From the NCBI GenBank assembly GCA_937967805.1, contig CALBTC010000473.1, positions 1-12,039 on the forward strand: 12,039 nucleotides of DNA, written 5' to 3'. The notes beneath the pieces were generated by a model. The model made no database searches. It saw only the letters and a program-made list of their open reading frames with translations, and was not told where the DNA came from. Shown here piece by piece: positions 1 through 7,140 of the stretch. Positions within the stretch are counted from its first letter, which is position 1. Each line of letters begins with the position of its first letter. The DNA comes from an uncultured Anaerolineaceae bacterium (lineage in GTDB: Bacteria > Chloroflexota > Anaerolineae > Promineifilales > Promineifilaceae). A program made the translations under genes and the position numbers.

Positions 1-22
1 TTATTTTTGATGTCAATAGAAG

Positions 23-29
23 AAGGAGG
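23..29 (+). promoter_or_regulatory. Strong Shine-Dalgarno for the BMP lipoprotein gene
   Basis: The bases AAGGAGG lie six bases upstream of the ATG at 36. They are a near-perfect anti-16S match and fix the start there rather than at the second in-frame ATG at 72 (residue 13), which has no comparable site. The promoter itself is not visible because only 35 bases of upstream sequence are in the window. Confidence 0.85.
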
Positions 30-35
30 AAAGTC

Positions 36-1376
36 ATGTACAAGAAGTTCTCATTGAAAGAGAAGACTAGAATGCCTCGTGTGTTGTTGTTGCTGCTGCT
101 CATGGTTGCCGTCGTGTTGGGGACCACTCACTGTACGCCCGCTGAGGACAGTGCGGATACCACAGATACCGCAGAGACCGAGGAAACCGGAGAAACGACG
201 GAGACCACGGACACCACGGAGACTGCCGAGGATGGGGACGGAGACGTTACCCTGGCAATTCTGCATTTCAGCGTGATTGAAGGGACCACATGGTCTGGTG
301 CCCACGATCGGGCCGGCGAACGCCTGGCCGAGAAGTATGACAATCTGGAATATGTGTTCCGGGAAGAAGTGGGTCCCGATCTCACGGTACCCTATGGTGA
401 AGAGCTCATTGCCGACGGTGCCGACATCGTCATCGGTAATGCCGAGTTCATGGGTCTGCCCCTGCAAGACATCACCGAGCAGTATCCCGACGTCTATTTT
501 GGCTCTATCATCGCCAGTGATTTGTCTACAGAGCGAAACTTCATTCGCCTCTTCCCCCGGCAATATCAGGCGCTCTACTTGGAAGGCCTTATCGCCGGTG
601 CTCTGACCGAGACGGGCAACATTGGCATCGTTTCGGCATTCCCCTCTGTACAGGTGATTCGTCGCACGAACGGTTTTGTTTTGGGCGTGCAGGATGCGGC
701 CGAAATGCTGGGTAAGGATATTAATATTTACGTGCGGTACGCCGGTGACTGGTTCTTGCCGCCCGAAGAGCGGGGTATCGCTGAAACCCTGATTAGTGAA
801 TACGATGTGGATGTCATTACCCAACAAACTGACTCTGGTTCACCGCTGGATGTGGCTGTGGAGCAGGGCATCTGGTTTGTTGGCAAAGATATGGATATTG
901 TTGGTTTCTATGGTTGGGCCGATACCGATACCGTCGCTGTGTCCTTCGATACGCGCTGGGAAGTTCTCTACGACCATATGATCAACGACTTCATGGCCGG
1001 TGAACAAAATCCGGAAACGGTTCTGTACCTGGGCATGGAAAGTTCCATCACGCTGGCCGACGGCACCGTGGTGCCAACGGTAGACATTATGAACGATGGT
1101 AAGGTTGGCATCGAAGCTATCAGCCCGGCTGCCCTGCCATTAATCCCTCAGGAGATTTTGGACCTGGTTGAGCAGCGTCGTGAGCAGATGATCAATGGCG
1201 AATGGGATCCCTTTACGGAACACGCTTTCATTAGCAACGGTACCGGCCTGGAACTTGAAGGCCTGCCGATTCCTGCTGCCGGTGAAGAGGTGAAACCGGC
1301 CGGAGAAGTGCCCACCGCAGAATGGCTGCTGTCCCAATTCAATTTTGATCTGCAAGGCGTGACGATATTAGAGTAG
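36..1376 (+). CDS. BMP-family ABC transporter substrate-binding lipoprotein
   Basis: This is the extracytoplasmic binding protein of a BMP/PnrA (Med/NupN-like) importer, a family that captures nucleosides or related compounds and delivers them to a permease-ATPase complex. Residues 1-33 form a basic then very hydrophobic signal peptide (a run of seven Leu at 17-23, interrupted by no charge) ending at Cys33, a probable lipidation site. The residue before Cys33 is His, which is unusual for a lipobox. Residues 36-70 contain only Ala, Glu, Asp, Ser, Thr and Gly, an acidic Thr-rich tether. The two-lobed binding domain follows from about 71 to 375, with a GTTWSGAHDRAGERL motif near 83-97 at the place where family members bind ligand, and GNIGIVSAFPSVQVIRRTNG at 194-213. 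The length of 446 residues is slightly long for the family because of the tether and a C-terminal extension. It is the first gene of the operon with the ATPase and two permeases. The family is confident; the substrate is not readable from sequence. Confidence 0.92.
   Translation: MYKKFSLKEKTRMPRVLLLLLLMVAVVLGTTHCTPAEDSADTTDTAETEETGETTETTDTTETAEDGDGDVTLAILHFSVIEGTTWSGAHDRAGERLAEKYDNLEYVFREEVGPDLTVPYGEELIADGADIVIGNAEFMGLPLQDITEQYPDVYFGSIIASDLSTERNFIRLFPRQYQALYLEGLIAGALTETGNIGIVSAFPSVQVIRRTNGFVLGVQDAAEMLGKDINIYVRYAGDWFLPPEERGIAETLISEYDVDVITQQTDSGSPLDVAVEQGIWFVGKDMDIVGFYGWADTDTVAVSFDTRWEVLYDHMINDFMAGEQNPETVLYLGMESSITLADGTVVPTVDIMNDGKVGIEAISPAALPLIPQEILDLVEQRREQMINGEWDPFTEHAFISNGTGLELEGLPIPAAGEEVKPAGEVPTAEWLLSQFNFDLQGVTILE
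141..245 (+). repeat. Low-complexity Thr/Glu/Asp linker-coding repeat
   Basis: The DNA here is an imperfect iteration of GAGACC/ACGGA-type units encoding residues 36-70 of the lipoprotein, which use only six small or acidic amino acids. Such regions change length easily by slippage. It most likely works as a flexible tether holding the binding domain away from the membrane. Confidence 0.6.
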
Positions 1377-1451
1377 AGTGGATTACCGCAGCCTGCCCTC
1401 GCGAAGACGTGGGGCGGAAATGACAGTAAAGGTTCAAGTTTTGCACAAGTA

Positions 1452-1484
1452 AGATGAGGCTCCCGCCTTGTGGGGGCCTCATCT
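1452..1484 (+). terminator. Intergenic hairpin (attenuating terminator or mRNA-stabilising stem)
   Basis: Positions 1452-1464 pair with 1472-1484 as a 13-bp stem (one T-G pair) around a 7-base loop. The stem core is GATGAGGC with GCCTCATC. The bases that follow (CTCTTAAC) are not a real T-tract, so this is a weak intrinsic terminator at best. It sits between the binding-protein gene and the ATPase gene. In ABC importer operons such stems commonly allow high binding-protein expression with reduced expression of the membrane components. The pairing is seen directly; the role is inferred. Confidence 0.55.
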
Positions 1485-1513
1485 CTTAACAGTACAGTAT
1501 TGAAAGGGTCAAC

Positions 1514-3061
1514 GTGCTGCTACAACAACTCAAACCCGGCGACACGGTATTAGAGGCCAAGGGAATCACAAAACGGTTCCCTGGCGTTGTTGCCAACGAT
1601 CAGATTGATTTTGCTATTAAGGCTGGAGAAATTCACGCCATTCTTGGGGAAAACGGGGCGGGTAAATCTACCCTCATGAAGGTTCTCTTTGGCCAATACC
1701 AGCCGGACGAAGGCGAAATTTTCCTGGCCGGCCAGAAAGTGACGTTCAACTCTCCGCTGGATGCCATTGAGCGGGGCATCGGCATGGTGCACCAACATCG
1801 TAAATTGGTACCGGCTCACACCGTCATCGAAAACATCATCCTGGGCCATCCGCGTGCCGGGACAATTCTGGATTACAGGCGAACCACGCGCGAAATCCAC
1901 GACCTCTGCGACAAGTTTGGCTTTACAATTGACCTGAAGGCCAAAGTGTGGCAGTTGTCCGAAGGCGAAAAGCAGATTGTGGAAATCCTCAAGGCGCTTT
2001 ACCGCGGGGCTGAACTGCTGATCATGGATGAGCCAACGGCCGCTCTCACCCCCATCGAAACGGAAAAGCTGCTGACCTCCATTAAAGCGATGGCCCAAGA
2101 TAATCTGGCGATTGTGCCGTTTATCACCCACAAGCTGCCCATTGTGCTGCGCATCAGTGACCGGATTACTGTGCTGCGCCGGGGCAAGGTGGTTTCCTGC
2201 ATCGAAACAAAAAACGCCACGGAAAAAACATTGGCCACCGCATTGGTAGGTCGCGAGGTGATTTTTAACGTTCAGCGGGAAAAGGCGGAAAAGGGTGAAA
2301 CCATTCTCCAGGTTGAAAACCTGTCTGCGATGAGCGACAAAGGGGTTCGTGCCCTTGATAGCGTCTCGTTTTCAATTCGTGACGGCGAAATTTTTGGCGT
2401 GGCCGGTGTCTCCGGCAATGGTCAGCGGGAGCTGGTGGAATGCCTGGCCGGGCTGCGCCCGATTGAGGCGGGCCGGATCGTGCTCGGCGGCAAGGATATC
2501 ACTGCCGCTTCCAGCTATGAACGATGGCAGCGGGGCATGGGCTACATTCCGGCCGACCGCAATCATTTGGGGTCCATTGCCGATTTCTCGCTGGTGGAAA
2601 ACACAACGATGAACTATTACTTTGATAAAAATTACCAGCACGGCGGCACGCTGGATTATCAAATGATTCGCAAATTAACCGAAGAAATCATTGCCGAATA
2701 CGACGTGAAGACCCCCAATGCCGATGTGAAGGCAAAAAACCTCTCCGGCGGCAACTTGCAGAAGTTTATCCTGGCCCGCGTTCTTTCGCGCAGCCCATTG
2801 TTGGTGATTGCCGATCTGCCGACGCAGGGGTTGGACATAGGCGCCATCGAGTTTGTGCGTAATAAGCTGAATGAGGCGAAATTTGAGAATACGGCCGTCC
2901 TCCTAATCTCTGAAGACCTGGATGAAATCTTCTCTTTGAGTGACTGGATAGCACCCATTTACGAGGGGCAGTTTATGGGCATCATCCCGGCTGAAGAAGC
3001 ACACCGGGAAACGGTTGGAGCGATGATGGCCGGCATCAGAGTGCCAGGGGGTGGCGCGTGA
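1514..3061 (+). CDS. BMP-type ABC importer ATP-binding protein (two nucleotide-binding domains)
   Basis: This is the cytoplasmic ATPase that powers the importer, a 515-residue tandem-NBD protein of the RbsA/NupO class. NBD1 is complete: Walker A GENGAGKST at 45-53, Q-loop Gln94, signature LSEGEKQ at 148-154, Walker B with catalytic Glu in LLIMDEP at 168-174, and switch His206. NBD2 (about 265-505) has a degenerate Walker A (VSGNGQRE at 299-306, Lys replaced by Gln304), an intact signature LSGGNLQ at 410-416, and a Walker B in which Leu435 stands where the catalytic Glu would be. One competent and one degenerate site is normal for this family. The start is GTG at 1514, preceded by GAAAGGG at 1502-1508. 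The stop codon overlaps the next gene's GTG start. The closest characterised relatives transport nucleosides. Confidence 0.94.
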   Translation: MLLQQLKPGDTVLEAKGITKRFPGVVANDQIDFAIKAGEIHAILGENGAGKSTLMKVLFGQYQPDEGEIFLAGQKVTFNSPLDAIERGIGMVHQHRKLVPAHTVIENIILGHPRAGTILDYRRTTREIHDLCDKFGFTIDLKAKVWQLSEGEKQIVEILKALYRGAELLIMDEPTAALTPIETEKLLTSIKAMAQDNLAIVPFITHKLPIVLRISDRITVLRRGKVVSCIETKNATEKTLATALVGREVIFNVQREKAEKGETILQVENLSAMSDKGVRALDSVSFSIRDGEIFGVAGVSGNGQRELVECLAGLRPIEAGRIVLGGKDITAASSYERWQRGMGYIPADRNHLGSIADFSLVENTTMNYYFDKNYQHGGTLDYQMIRKLTEEIIAEYDVKTPNADVKAKNLSGGNLQKFILARVLSRSPLLVIADLPTQGLDIGAIEFVRNKLNEAKFENTAVLLISEDLDEIFSLSDWIAPIYEGQFMGIIPAEEAHRETVGAMMAGIRVPGGGA

Positions 3062-4191
3062 AAATTGGTGATTATCAGTTCAAATTGGTGAAACGATCTG
3101 TTCTTAAGCCCTGGCAAGCCGTTGTAAACGCTGTGCTGGCCATTCTAGCGGCGTTGTTCCTGTTTGGCTTCATCTTTGTCCTGGCTGGTATCAGCCCTGT
3201 GGAAGCATATCAAGAAATATTTTCTTATGCTTTTTTCAATCAGTTTGGCCTGCCGCTGACGATCAACCGCTTTATTTTTCTCTTGTTATGTACCTATGCC
3301 TTTATCATTCCCTTCCGGGCGGGGCTGTGGAACATTGGCATGACCGGGCAGCTTTACGTTGGCGCGTTAACCGCTTACGCCATCTTTTTTGCTTTTGGTG
3401 TGAACAAGTTAAATACACCAGACCCGCCCGCTATTCTCTTGTTGCCGCTAGTGATTTTGGGAGCGGCCGTTGGCGGCGCCGTGACGGGAGCTATTGCCGG
3501 GTATCTAAAGGGCAAATACAACACCAACGAGATCGTCGTCACGATGATGCTGAATTTTATGGCTTACTGGCTGGTTTCCTTCATGATCAAGGATGGCGGT
3601 GTTTTTATGAATGCCGGCGGGCGGGGTGAAAGTTTTGAACTGCCCGATACGCTGCGCGCTCCGCTGCTTTTTGACGTGCCCTTAACGATTTTGATTGCTT
3701 TGGGTGCAGGCGTCTTGTTGTATTATTTGTTTGCCAGAATGCGGCTTGGGTTTGAAATTAAGGCGTATGGGCAGAATCCGTCTGCGGCCGCTTATGCGGG
3801 CATCAGTAAAGTTCGGGTTCCCGTTTTGGTGTTTGTGCTGGGCGGGGTGCTGGCCGGACTGGCCGGTTACCATTATTTTGGTGCCGTGCCCGGCGTGTAC
3901 AAAATTGCCCGGAACTACGCCTTTTTTGGCGACATGGCCTTTTACGGCATTATTTGTGGCCTCATTTCGCAGGGAAGCGCGCTGGGCTCAATCCCGGTAG
4001 CGTTCTTGTTTGGTGGGTTGTCGGTAGGCGGCCGTTTTGTGCAGGGCAAGTTGGGCATGAGCTTTGGTCTGGATTATGCGCTGCTGGGTGTCTTGATGAT
4101 TACTTTAGTTGCGTTTCAATTTTTTTACCGTTACAAGATTGTTGTCGTAAAAACCAGTATGGAGAATGTCGATGTTGGAGTTTTGGGTTAG
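3058..4191 (+). CDS. BMP-type ABC importer permease (first subunit)
   Basis: This integral membrane permease of the BPD_transp_2 (RbsC/NupP-like) family forms half of the translocation pore. Its 377 residues are strongly hydrophobic, with a basic cytoplasmic N-terminus (1-20) and multiple predicted membrane segments, for example about 21-43, 70-85, 100-114 and 125-148. Family motifs are visible: FRAGLWNIGMTGQ at 86-98, NTNEIVVTMMLN at 155-166 and the cytoplasmic coupling segment EIKAYGQNPSAAAYAGI at 233-249. The start GTG at 3058 shares a GTGA overlap with the ATPase stop, which implies translational coupling. Its 3' end overlaps the second permease gene. The partner composition (ATPase plus two unlike permeases) is diagnostic for the BMP importer type. 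Confidence 0.93.
   Translation: MKIGDYQFKLVKRSVLKPWQAVVNAVLAILAALFLFGFIFVLAGISPVEAYQEIFSYAFFNQFGLPLTINRFIFLLLCTYAFIIPFRAGLWNIGMTGQLYVGALTAYAIFFAFGVNKLNTPDPPAILLLPLVILGAAVGGAVTGAIAGYLKGKYNTNEIVVTMMLNFMAYWLVSFMIKDGGVFMNAGGRGESFELPDTLRAPLLFDVPLTILIALGAGVLLYYLFARMRLGFEIKAYGQNPSAAAYAGISKVRVPVLVFVLGGVLAGLAGYHYFGAVPGVYKIARNYAFFGDMAFYGIICGLISQGSALGSIPVAFLFGGLSVGGRFVQGKLGMSFGLDYALLGVLMITLVAFQFFYRYKIVVVKTSMENVDVGVLG
4161..4164 (+). promoter_or_regulatory. Shine-Dalgarno deciding the second permease start
   Basis: GGAG lies inside the 3' end of the first permease gene. It is seven bases from the ATG at 4172 but only one base from the in-frame ATG at 4166. The spacing favours initiation at 4172. Confidence 0.55.
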
Positions 4192-5047
4192 AAGTCTAGA
4201 CGCCTCAACCATATTCTTGATTGCCGGGTTAGGTGAACTTTTTGGCCAACGGTCCGGCATTTTAAACGTTGGTGTGGAGGGCGTGATGCTGTTTGGCGCA
4301 ACGTTGGGCTTCATCACGGCGCAGATGACGGGCAGCTATCTTTTGGGGTTCATTGTCGGCATAGCCATTGGTGCGTTGTTGGGTTTCTTGCACGGCTTCT
4401 TTTCTATCACCCTAGGTGGCGATCAGGTGGTCAGCGGCATGGGCATCTGGATTTTGGGCTTTGGCCTGACGACTTATATGGGCTCTCCTTTTACCGGTCC
4501 ACTGGGCATGGACAGAATCCCCACCATTTTTGGTTTGTCGCCGTTTTTTTTCATCGGGCTCGTGCTGACGGCCGTTATCTGGTTTGTCTTAACAAGGACG
4601 AGCCTCGGTTTGCGGATTCGTTCGGTGGGGGAAGACCCGACGGTGGCTGAGGTTTCCGGCATCAGCGTCAGCAAAACCCGCTATTTGTGCGTGACGCTGG
4701 GTGGCGCGTTCATGGGATTTGCCGGGGCCATTTATGCGCTCGATTACAATCCGGTCTGGAGCTACAATTTTCTGCTGGGATGGGGCTTTATTGCCCTGGC
4801 GCTTGTCTTCTTTTCCATGTGGAATCCGCTGATCTTGCTGGGCGGTTCCTTGTTGTTCGGCACCATGTGGCAGCTCTCGCTCAGCCCGGAATTGGTGTTG
4901 CCGGGGGTCTTGTCTCGCTACGTTTGGCGCATGGTTCCTTTTGGCATTACCTTGGCCGTTTTGCTGTTTATGTCAACCAAACGATTTAGAACCAGGTGGG
5001 GGGCAGCCAAGCCGGAGGCGTTGGGGCAGCCTTATCTGAAAGAATAA
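4172..5047 (+). CDS. BMP-type ABC importer permease (second subunit)
   Basis: This is the second, shorter permease (291 residues) of the same BPD_transp_2 / NupQ-like class, expected to pair with the first permease to form the membrane channel. Motifs include LNVGVEGVMLFGA at 31-43, GDQVVSGMGI at 83-92 and the coupling segment RSVGEDPTVAEVSGI at 150-164, which mirrors the EIKAYGQNPSAAAYAGI segment of the first permease. Hydrophobic segments alternate throughout, and the C-terminus is short and basic. I chose ATG 4172 over ATG 4166 (two residues longer) because GGAG at 4161 is correctly spaced only for 4172. The gene overlaps its upstream neighbour by 20 bases. It is the last transporter gene; the SIR2-CHAT gene begins 31 bases after its stop with no terminator between. 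Confidence 0.92.
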   Translation: MLEFWVRSLDASTIFLIAGLGELFGQRSGILNVGVEGVMLFGATLGFITAQMTGSYLLGFIVGIAIGALLGFLHGFFSITLGGDQVVSGMGIWILGFGLTTYMGSPFTGPLGMDRIPTIFGLSPFFFIGLVLTAVIWFVLTRTSLGLRIRSVGEDPTVAEVSGISVSKTRYLCVTLGGAFMGFAGAIYALDYNPVWSYNFLLGWGFIALALVFFSMWNPLILLGGSLLFGTMWQLSLSPELVLPGVLSRYVWRMVPFGITLAVLLFMSTKRFRTRWGAAKPEALGQPYLKE

Positions 5048-5078
5048 ACACAGAGATGGGGGAGCAAAAGGGTAGAAG

Positions 5079-7073
5079 ATGGAAGCGCGAGAAATTAGAA
5101 GAAAATTGGTCGAAACGGCCGCGCAACATAAGCTACTCCTTTTAATCGGTTCCGATTGGCCACAAGCTGTAACCGGTGTGCCATCAAACGGGGATCTGGC
5201 CCGCAAGCTGGTCGTCGCTTCCAATAAACCGTCTCCCTCTTCGCTGGCAACGCTAGCCCAAAGGCTGCCCCGACACAAATATTCCCGCTTTTTACGTGAT
5301 AACCTGCCGCCGCAACCGCCAAAAGAACCTTATTTGACCCTGGCTCAACTGCCGGTTTTTTCCTGGCTGACGCTGGCTTATGACGACAGCCTGGAAGCGG
5401 CATTGGCGGCGCAAAATCGCCCCCCGCTCGTTTTGGTTGATGATGCGGATGTTACGCCACGGCTGCCGGGTGACGAACGGCCGTTTCTCATCAAACTTTG
5501 CGGCGACGTCAAGCATCCATCCCGTCTCGTCGTTTCGCGCAGCGAGTACCAGAACATGCCGGATAACAACCGCGCGGACCTCTTCCTCATGGTAAATGAA
5601 TGGCTGGAAAACCGCCTGGTTTTAGTTGTTGGCTGCGATCCTACGCAGGGCAGTGATTTCGATTTGTGGCAGTACAACTTTATGATTCAGCGCGCTGGCG
5701 GATTCCAGGCGGGCGCGTTTTTATTGTGGCCCGGGATCAGCGCTGAGGACCAAACGCGCTGGGAGGATAGAAACGTAACGGCCGTTTCCCTGCCAGACGT
5801 TCCGCAGTTTTTAGAAGAGCTATTGTTCGACATGGACAACACGGTCAAGCCGCCTGCACCCGATGCGGATACGGCCGCTCTGCAAAATTTAGTCAATCTT
5901 TTCACCGGCCAGGCGGCGGAAGCAGAGGTTGCCCAGGCCGCCGCGGCGGTGCCGCCAGAACAGCGCCCCCAATTTGTTCGCCTGACGTTCAGATTGAAGC
6001 TGTCTGACGACAACGTGCTGCTGTCTGAGCTTGACGTGCGCACGGAGCCTGATATTCTGAGCAATGATCGGCAGTGGCGGGAGACTGGCATCCATTTGGC
6101 TGAACTGCAACTTTGGGCCGAAGATGCCGCCCGCAACCGTAAGGTGCAACGGCCGTATCAAAACAGCGATGTCGAACAAACCAGCATTGAGATTCTGGAG
6201 AAAATGCTGGGGCAAGATTCAGTCGAACGGCAAATGTACGCCCAGGCGCTTTTCTTGCGCCAGACCGTGGCCGGCAGCCTGACCGTTGTGTTTGAACTGG
6301 ATGATTCCCGGTTGTGGCCGCTGCCGTGGGAGCTGCTGCATGATGGCCGGGTGAACTGGGCCAATCATATCCAGGGAAGCGGCTTTCTCGGCCTGGCATA
6401 CCCCCTGTACCGGCGGCCACGGACTGTTTCCAGCCGCGAACAGGTTACCGGTCAAATTCAAAAGGCGCTGGTATTGGCAGCCGATCCGCTGGGCAACCTG
6501 AAAAATTTGGCGGACGAAAAAGCATGGCTGGTAGATGCCTTGAAAGCAGTTGGCATCGCGGTGGATGCGCTGGGGCCGGATGACCCCGCCGTAAGCGATC
6601 CGGCCGGTGTCAAACAAAAAATTCGGGCTGGCGGTTACCAGCTTTTACACTTCATCGGGCATGGTCAGTTTGATGAGGCCGATCCGGAAAAAAGTTTTTT
6701 GCTGCTGGGCCGGCAGGGCGAACTGGACATCAAACTATCGGCGGCGGAACTGGCGCAAACGGCCCAGGAAACGGCCCTGACCTTTGTTTTTTTGAGCGCG
6801 TGCCAGGCTGGGGACGCGGCCGTTGTTGATGAGAAACGGCCGTGGGAAGAGACAGGCATCGTTAATGGCTTGCTGCGCAAAGGCGTTCCCGCGGCGTTGG
6901 GTATGCGCTGGGATATCGGTGATAGGAGCGCCAGGAAGCTGGTTACCCGTTTTTATACGGAGTTGTTGGCCGGGCATCCCATTGAACAGGCACTCTTGTT
7001 TGCCCGCCAGGAGTTACAGACCGGCGTGGAATGGGCCAACCCGGTGTTCAGCAAGCGACATGGTGTCCTGTAA
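5079..7073 (+). CDS. SIR2-like domain / CHAT caspase-like protease fusion
   Basis: This 664-residue protein has two recognisable parts. Residues about 17-250 follow the SIR2-like (SIR2_2) order: LLLLIGSDW at 19-27 in place of the GAG loop, LTLAYDD at 97-103 in place of TTNYD, IKLCGDV at 138-144 in place of KLHGD, and LVVGCDPTQGSDF at 182-194 for the late glycine-Asp motif. The expected Asn is Ala100 and the expected His is Cys141, so NAD hydrolysis is doubtful. Residues about 300-460 are the beta-rich CHAT-leading region with LPWELLHDG at 415-423. Residues 460-664 are the CHAT protease, with His528 in HFIGHG and Cys575 in FLSACQAG both intact, so a caspase-like cysteine protease is expected. 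ATG 5079 follows AAGGG at 5068-5072. The KAP/EAD gene follows after 67 bases and probably shares its transcript. An immune or conflict effector role is inferred. Confidence 0.85.
   Translation: MEAREIRRKLVETAAQHKLLLLIGSDWPQAVTGVPSNGDLARKLVVASNKPSPSSLATLAQRLPRHKYSRFLRDNLPPQPPKEPYLTLAQLPVFSWLTLAYDDSLEAALAAQNRPPLVLVDDADVTPRLPGDERPFLIKLCGDVKHPSRLVVSRSEYQNMPDNNRADLFLMVNEWLENRLVLVVGCDPTQGSDFDLWQYNFMIQRAGGFQAGAFLLWPGISAEDQTRWEDRNVTAVSLPDVPQFLEELLFDMDNTVKPPAPDADTAALQNLVNLFTGQAAEAEVAQAAAAVPPEQRPQFVRLTFRLKLSDDNVLLSELDVRTEPDILSNDRQWRETGIHLAELQLWAEDAARNRKVQRPYQNSDVEQTSIEILEKMLGQDSVERQMYAQALFLRQTVAGSLTVVFELDDSRLWPLPWELLHDGRVNWANHIQGSGFLGLAYPLYRRPRTVSSREQVTGQIQKALVLAADPLGNLKNLADEKAWLVDALKAVGIAVDALGPDDPAVSDPAGVKQKIRAGGYQLLHFIGHGQFDEADPEKSFLLLGRQGELDIKLSAAELAQTAQETALTFVFLSACQAGDAAVVDEKRPWEETGIVNGLLRKGVPAALGMRWDIGDRSARKLVTRFYTELLAGHPIEQALLFARQELQTGVEWANPVFSKRHGVL
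6456..7070 (+). other. CHAT peptidase domain with intact His/Cys pair
   Basis: Residues 460-664 of the SIR2-CHAT protein. The caspase-like fold is indicated by hydrophobic strands leading into GHG (His528, codon 6660-6662) and SACQAG (Cys575, codon 6801-6803). The C-terminal helical part reads NGLLRKGVPAALGMRW and then ARQEL. CHAT proteins such as the CRISPR-associated TPR-CHAT and gasdermin-activating proteases cleave a neighbouring partner, so the adjacent gene product is a candidate substrate. That last point is inference. Confidence 0.8.
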
Positions 7074-7140
7074 ATGCAACCGTAGAAAGTTGCCGGTTAC
7101 CAATGGTGATTTGCACGTGGCTGCAATTGGAGAATGACTC

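Noticed and set aside
51..827. 258-residue open frame on the minus strand opposite the lipoprotein gene
   Set aside because: It lies wholly within a confidently identified gene, has low-complexity Gln/His/Gly/Arg composition and shows no recognisable domain. It is a shadow frame.
2408..2831. Loss of Walker A Lys and Walker B Glu in the second ATPase half as a sign of decay
   Set aside because: Degenerate second nucleotide sites are usual in NupO/RbsA-type tandem ATPases. The signature motif is intact, so this is normal.
5687..6136. 149-residue minus-strand frame opposite the SIR2-CHAT gene
   Set aside because: Ser/Arg/Ala-rich composition typical of antisense reading of GC-rich coding DNA, with no domain and no convincing ribosome site.
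7031..7073. Frameshift at the end of the SIR2-CHAT gene truncating the CHAT domain
   Set aside because: The overlapping +1 frame carries no CHAT-like continuation. The C-terminal Asn-Pro-Val-Phe tail corresponds to the Asp-Pro-Val-Gly-Leu-Phe tail of the KAP protein, so the end looks natural.
7074..7140. Possible promoter or regulatory hairpin between the SIR2-CHAT and KAP genes
   Set aside because: Only a 5-bp TTGCA/TGCAA stem is visible and there are no clear -10/-35 elements. The gap looks like an ordinary intra-operon spacer.
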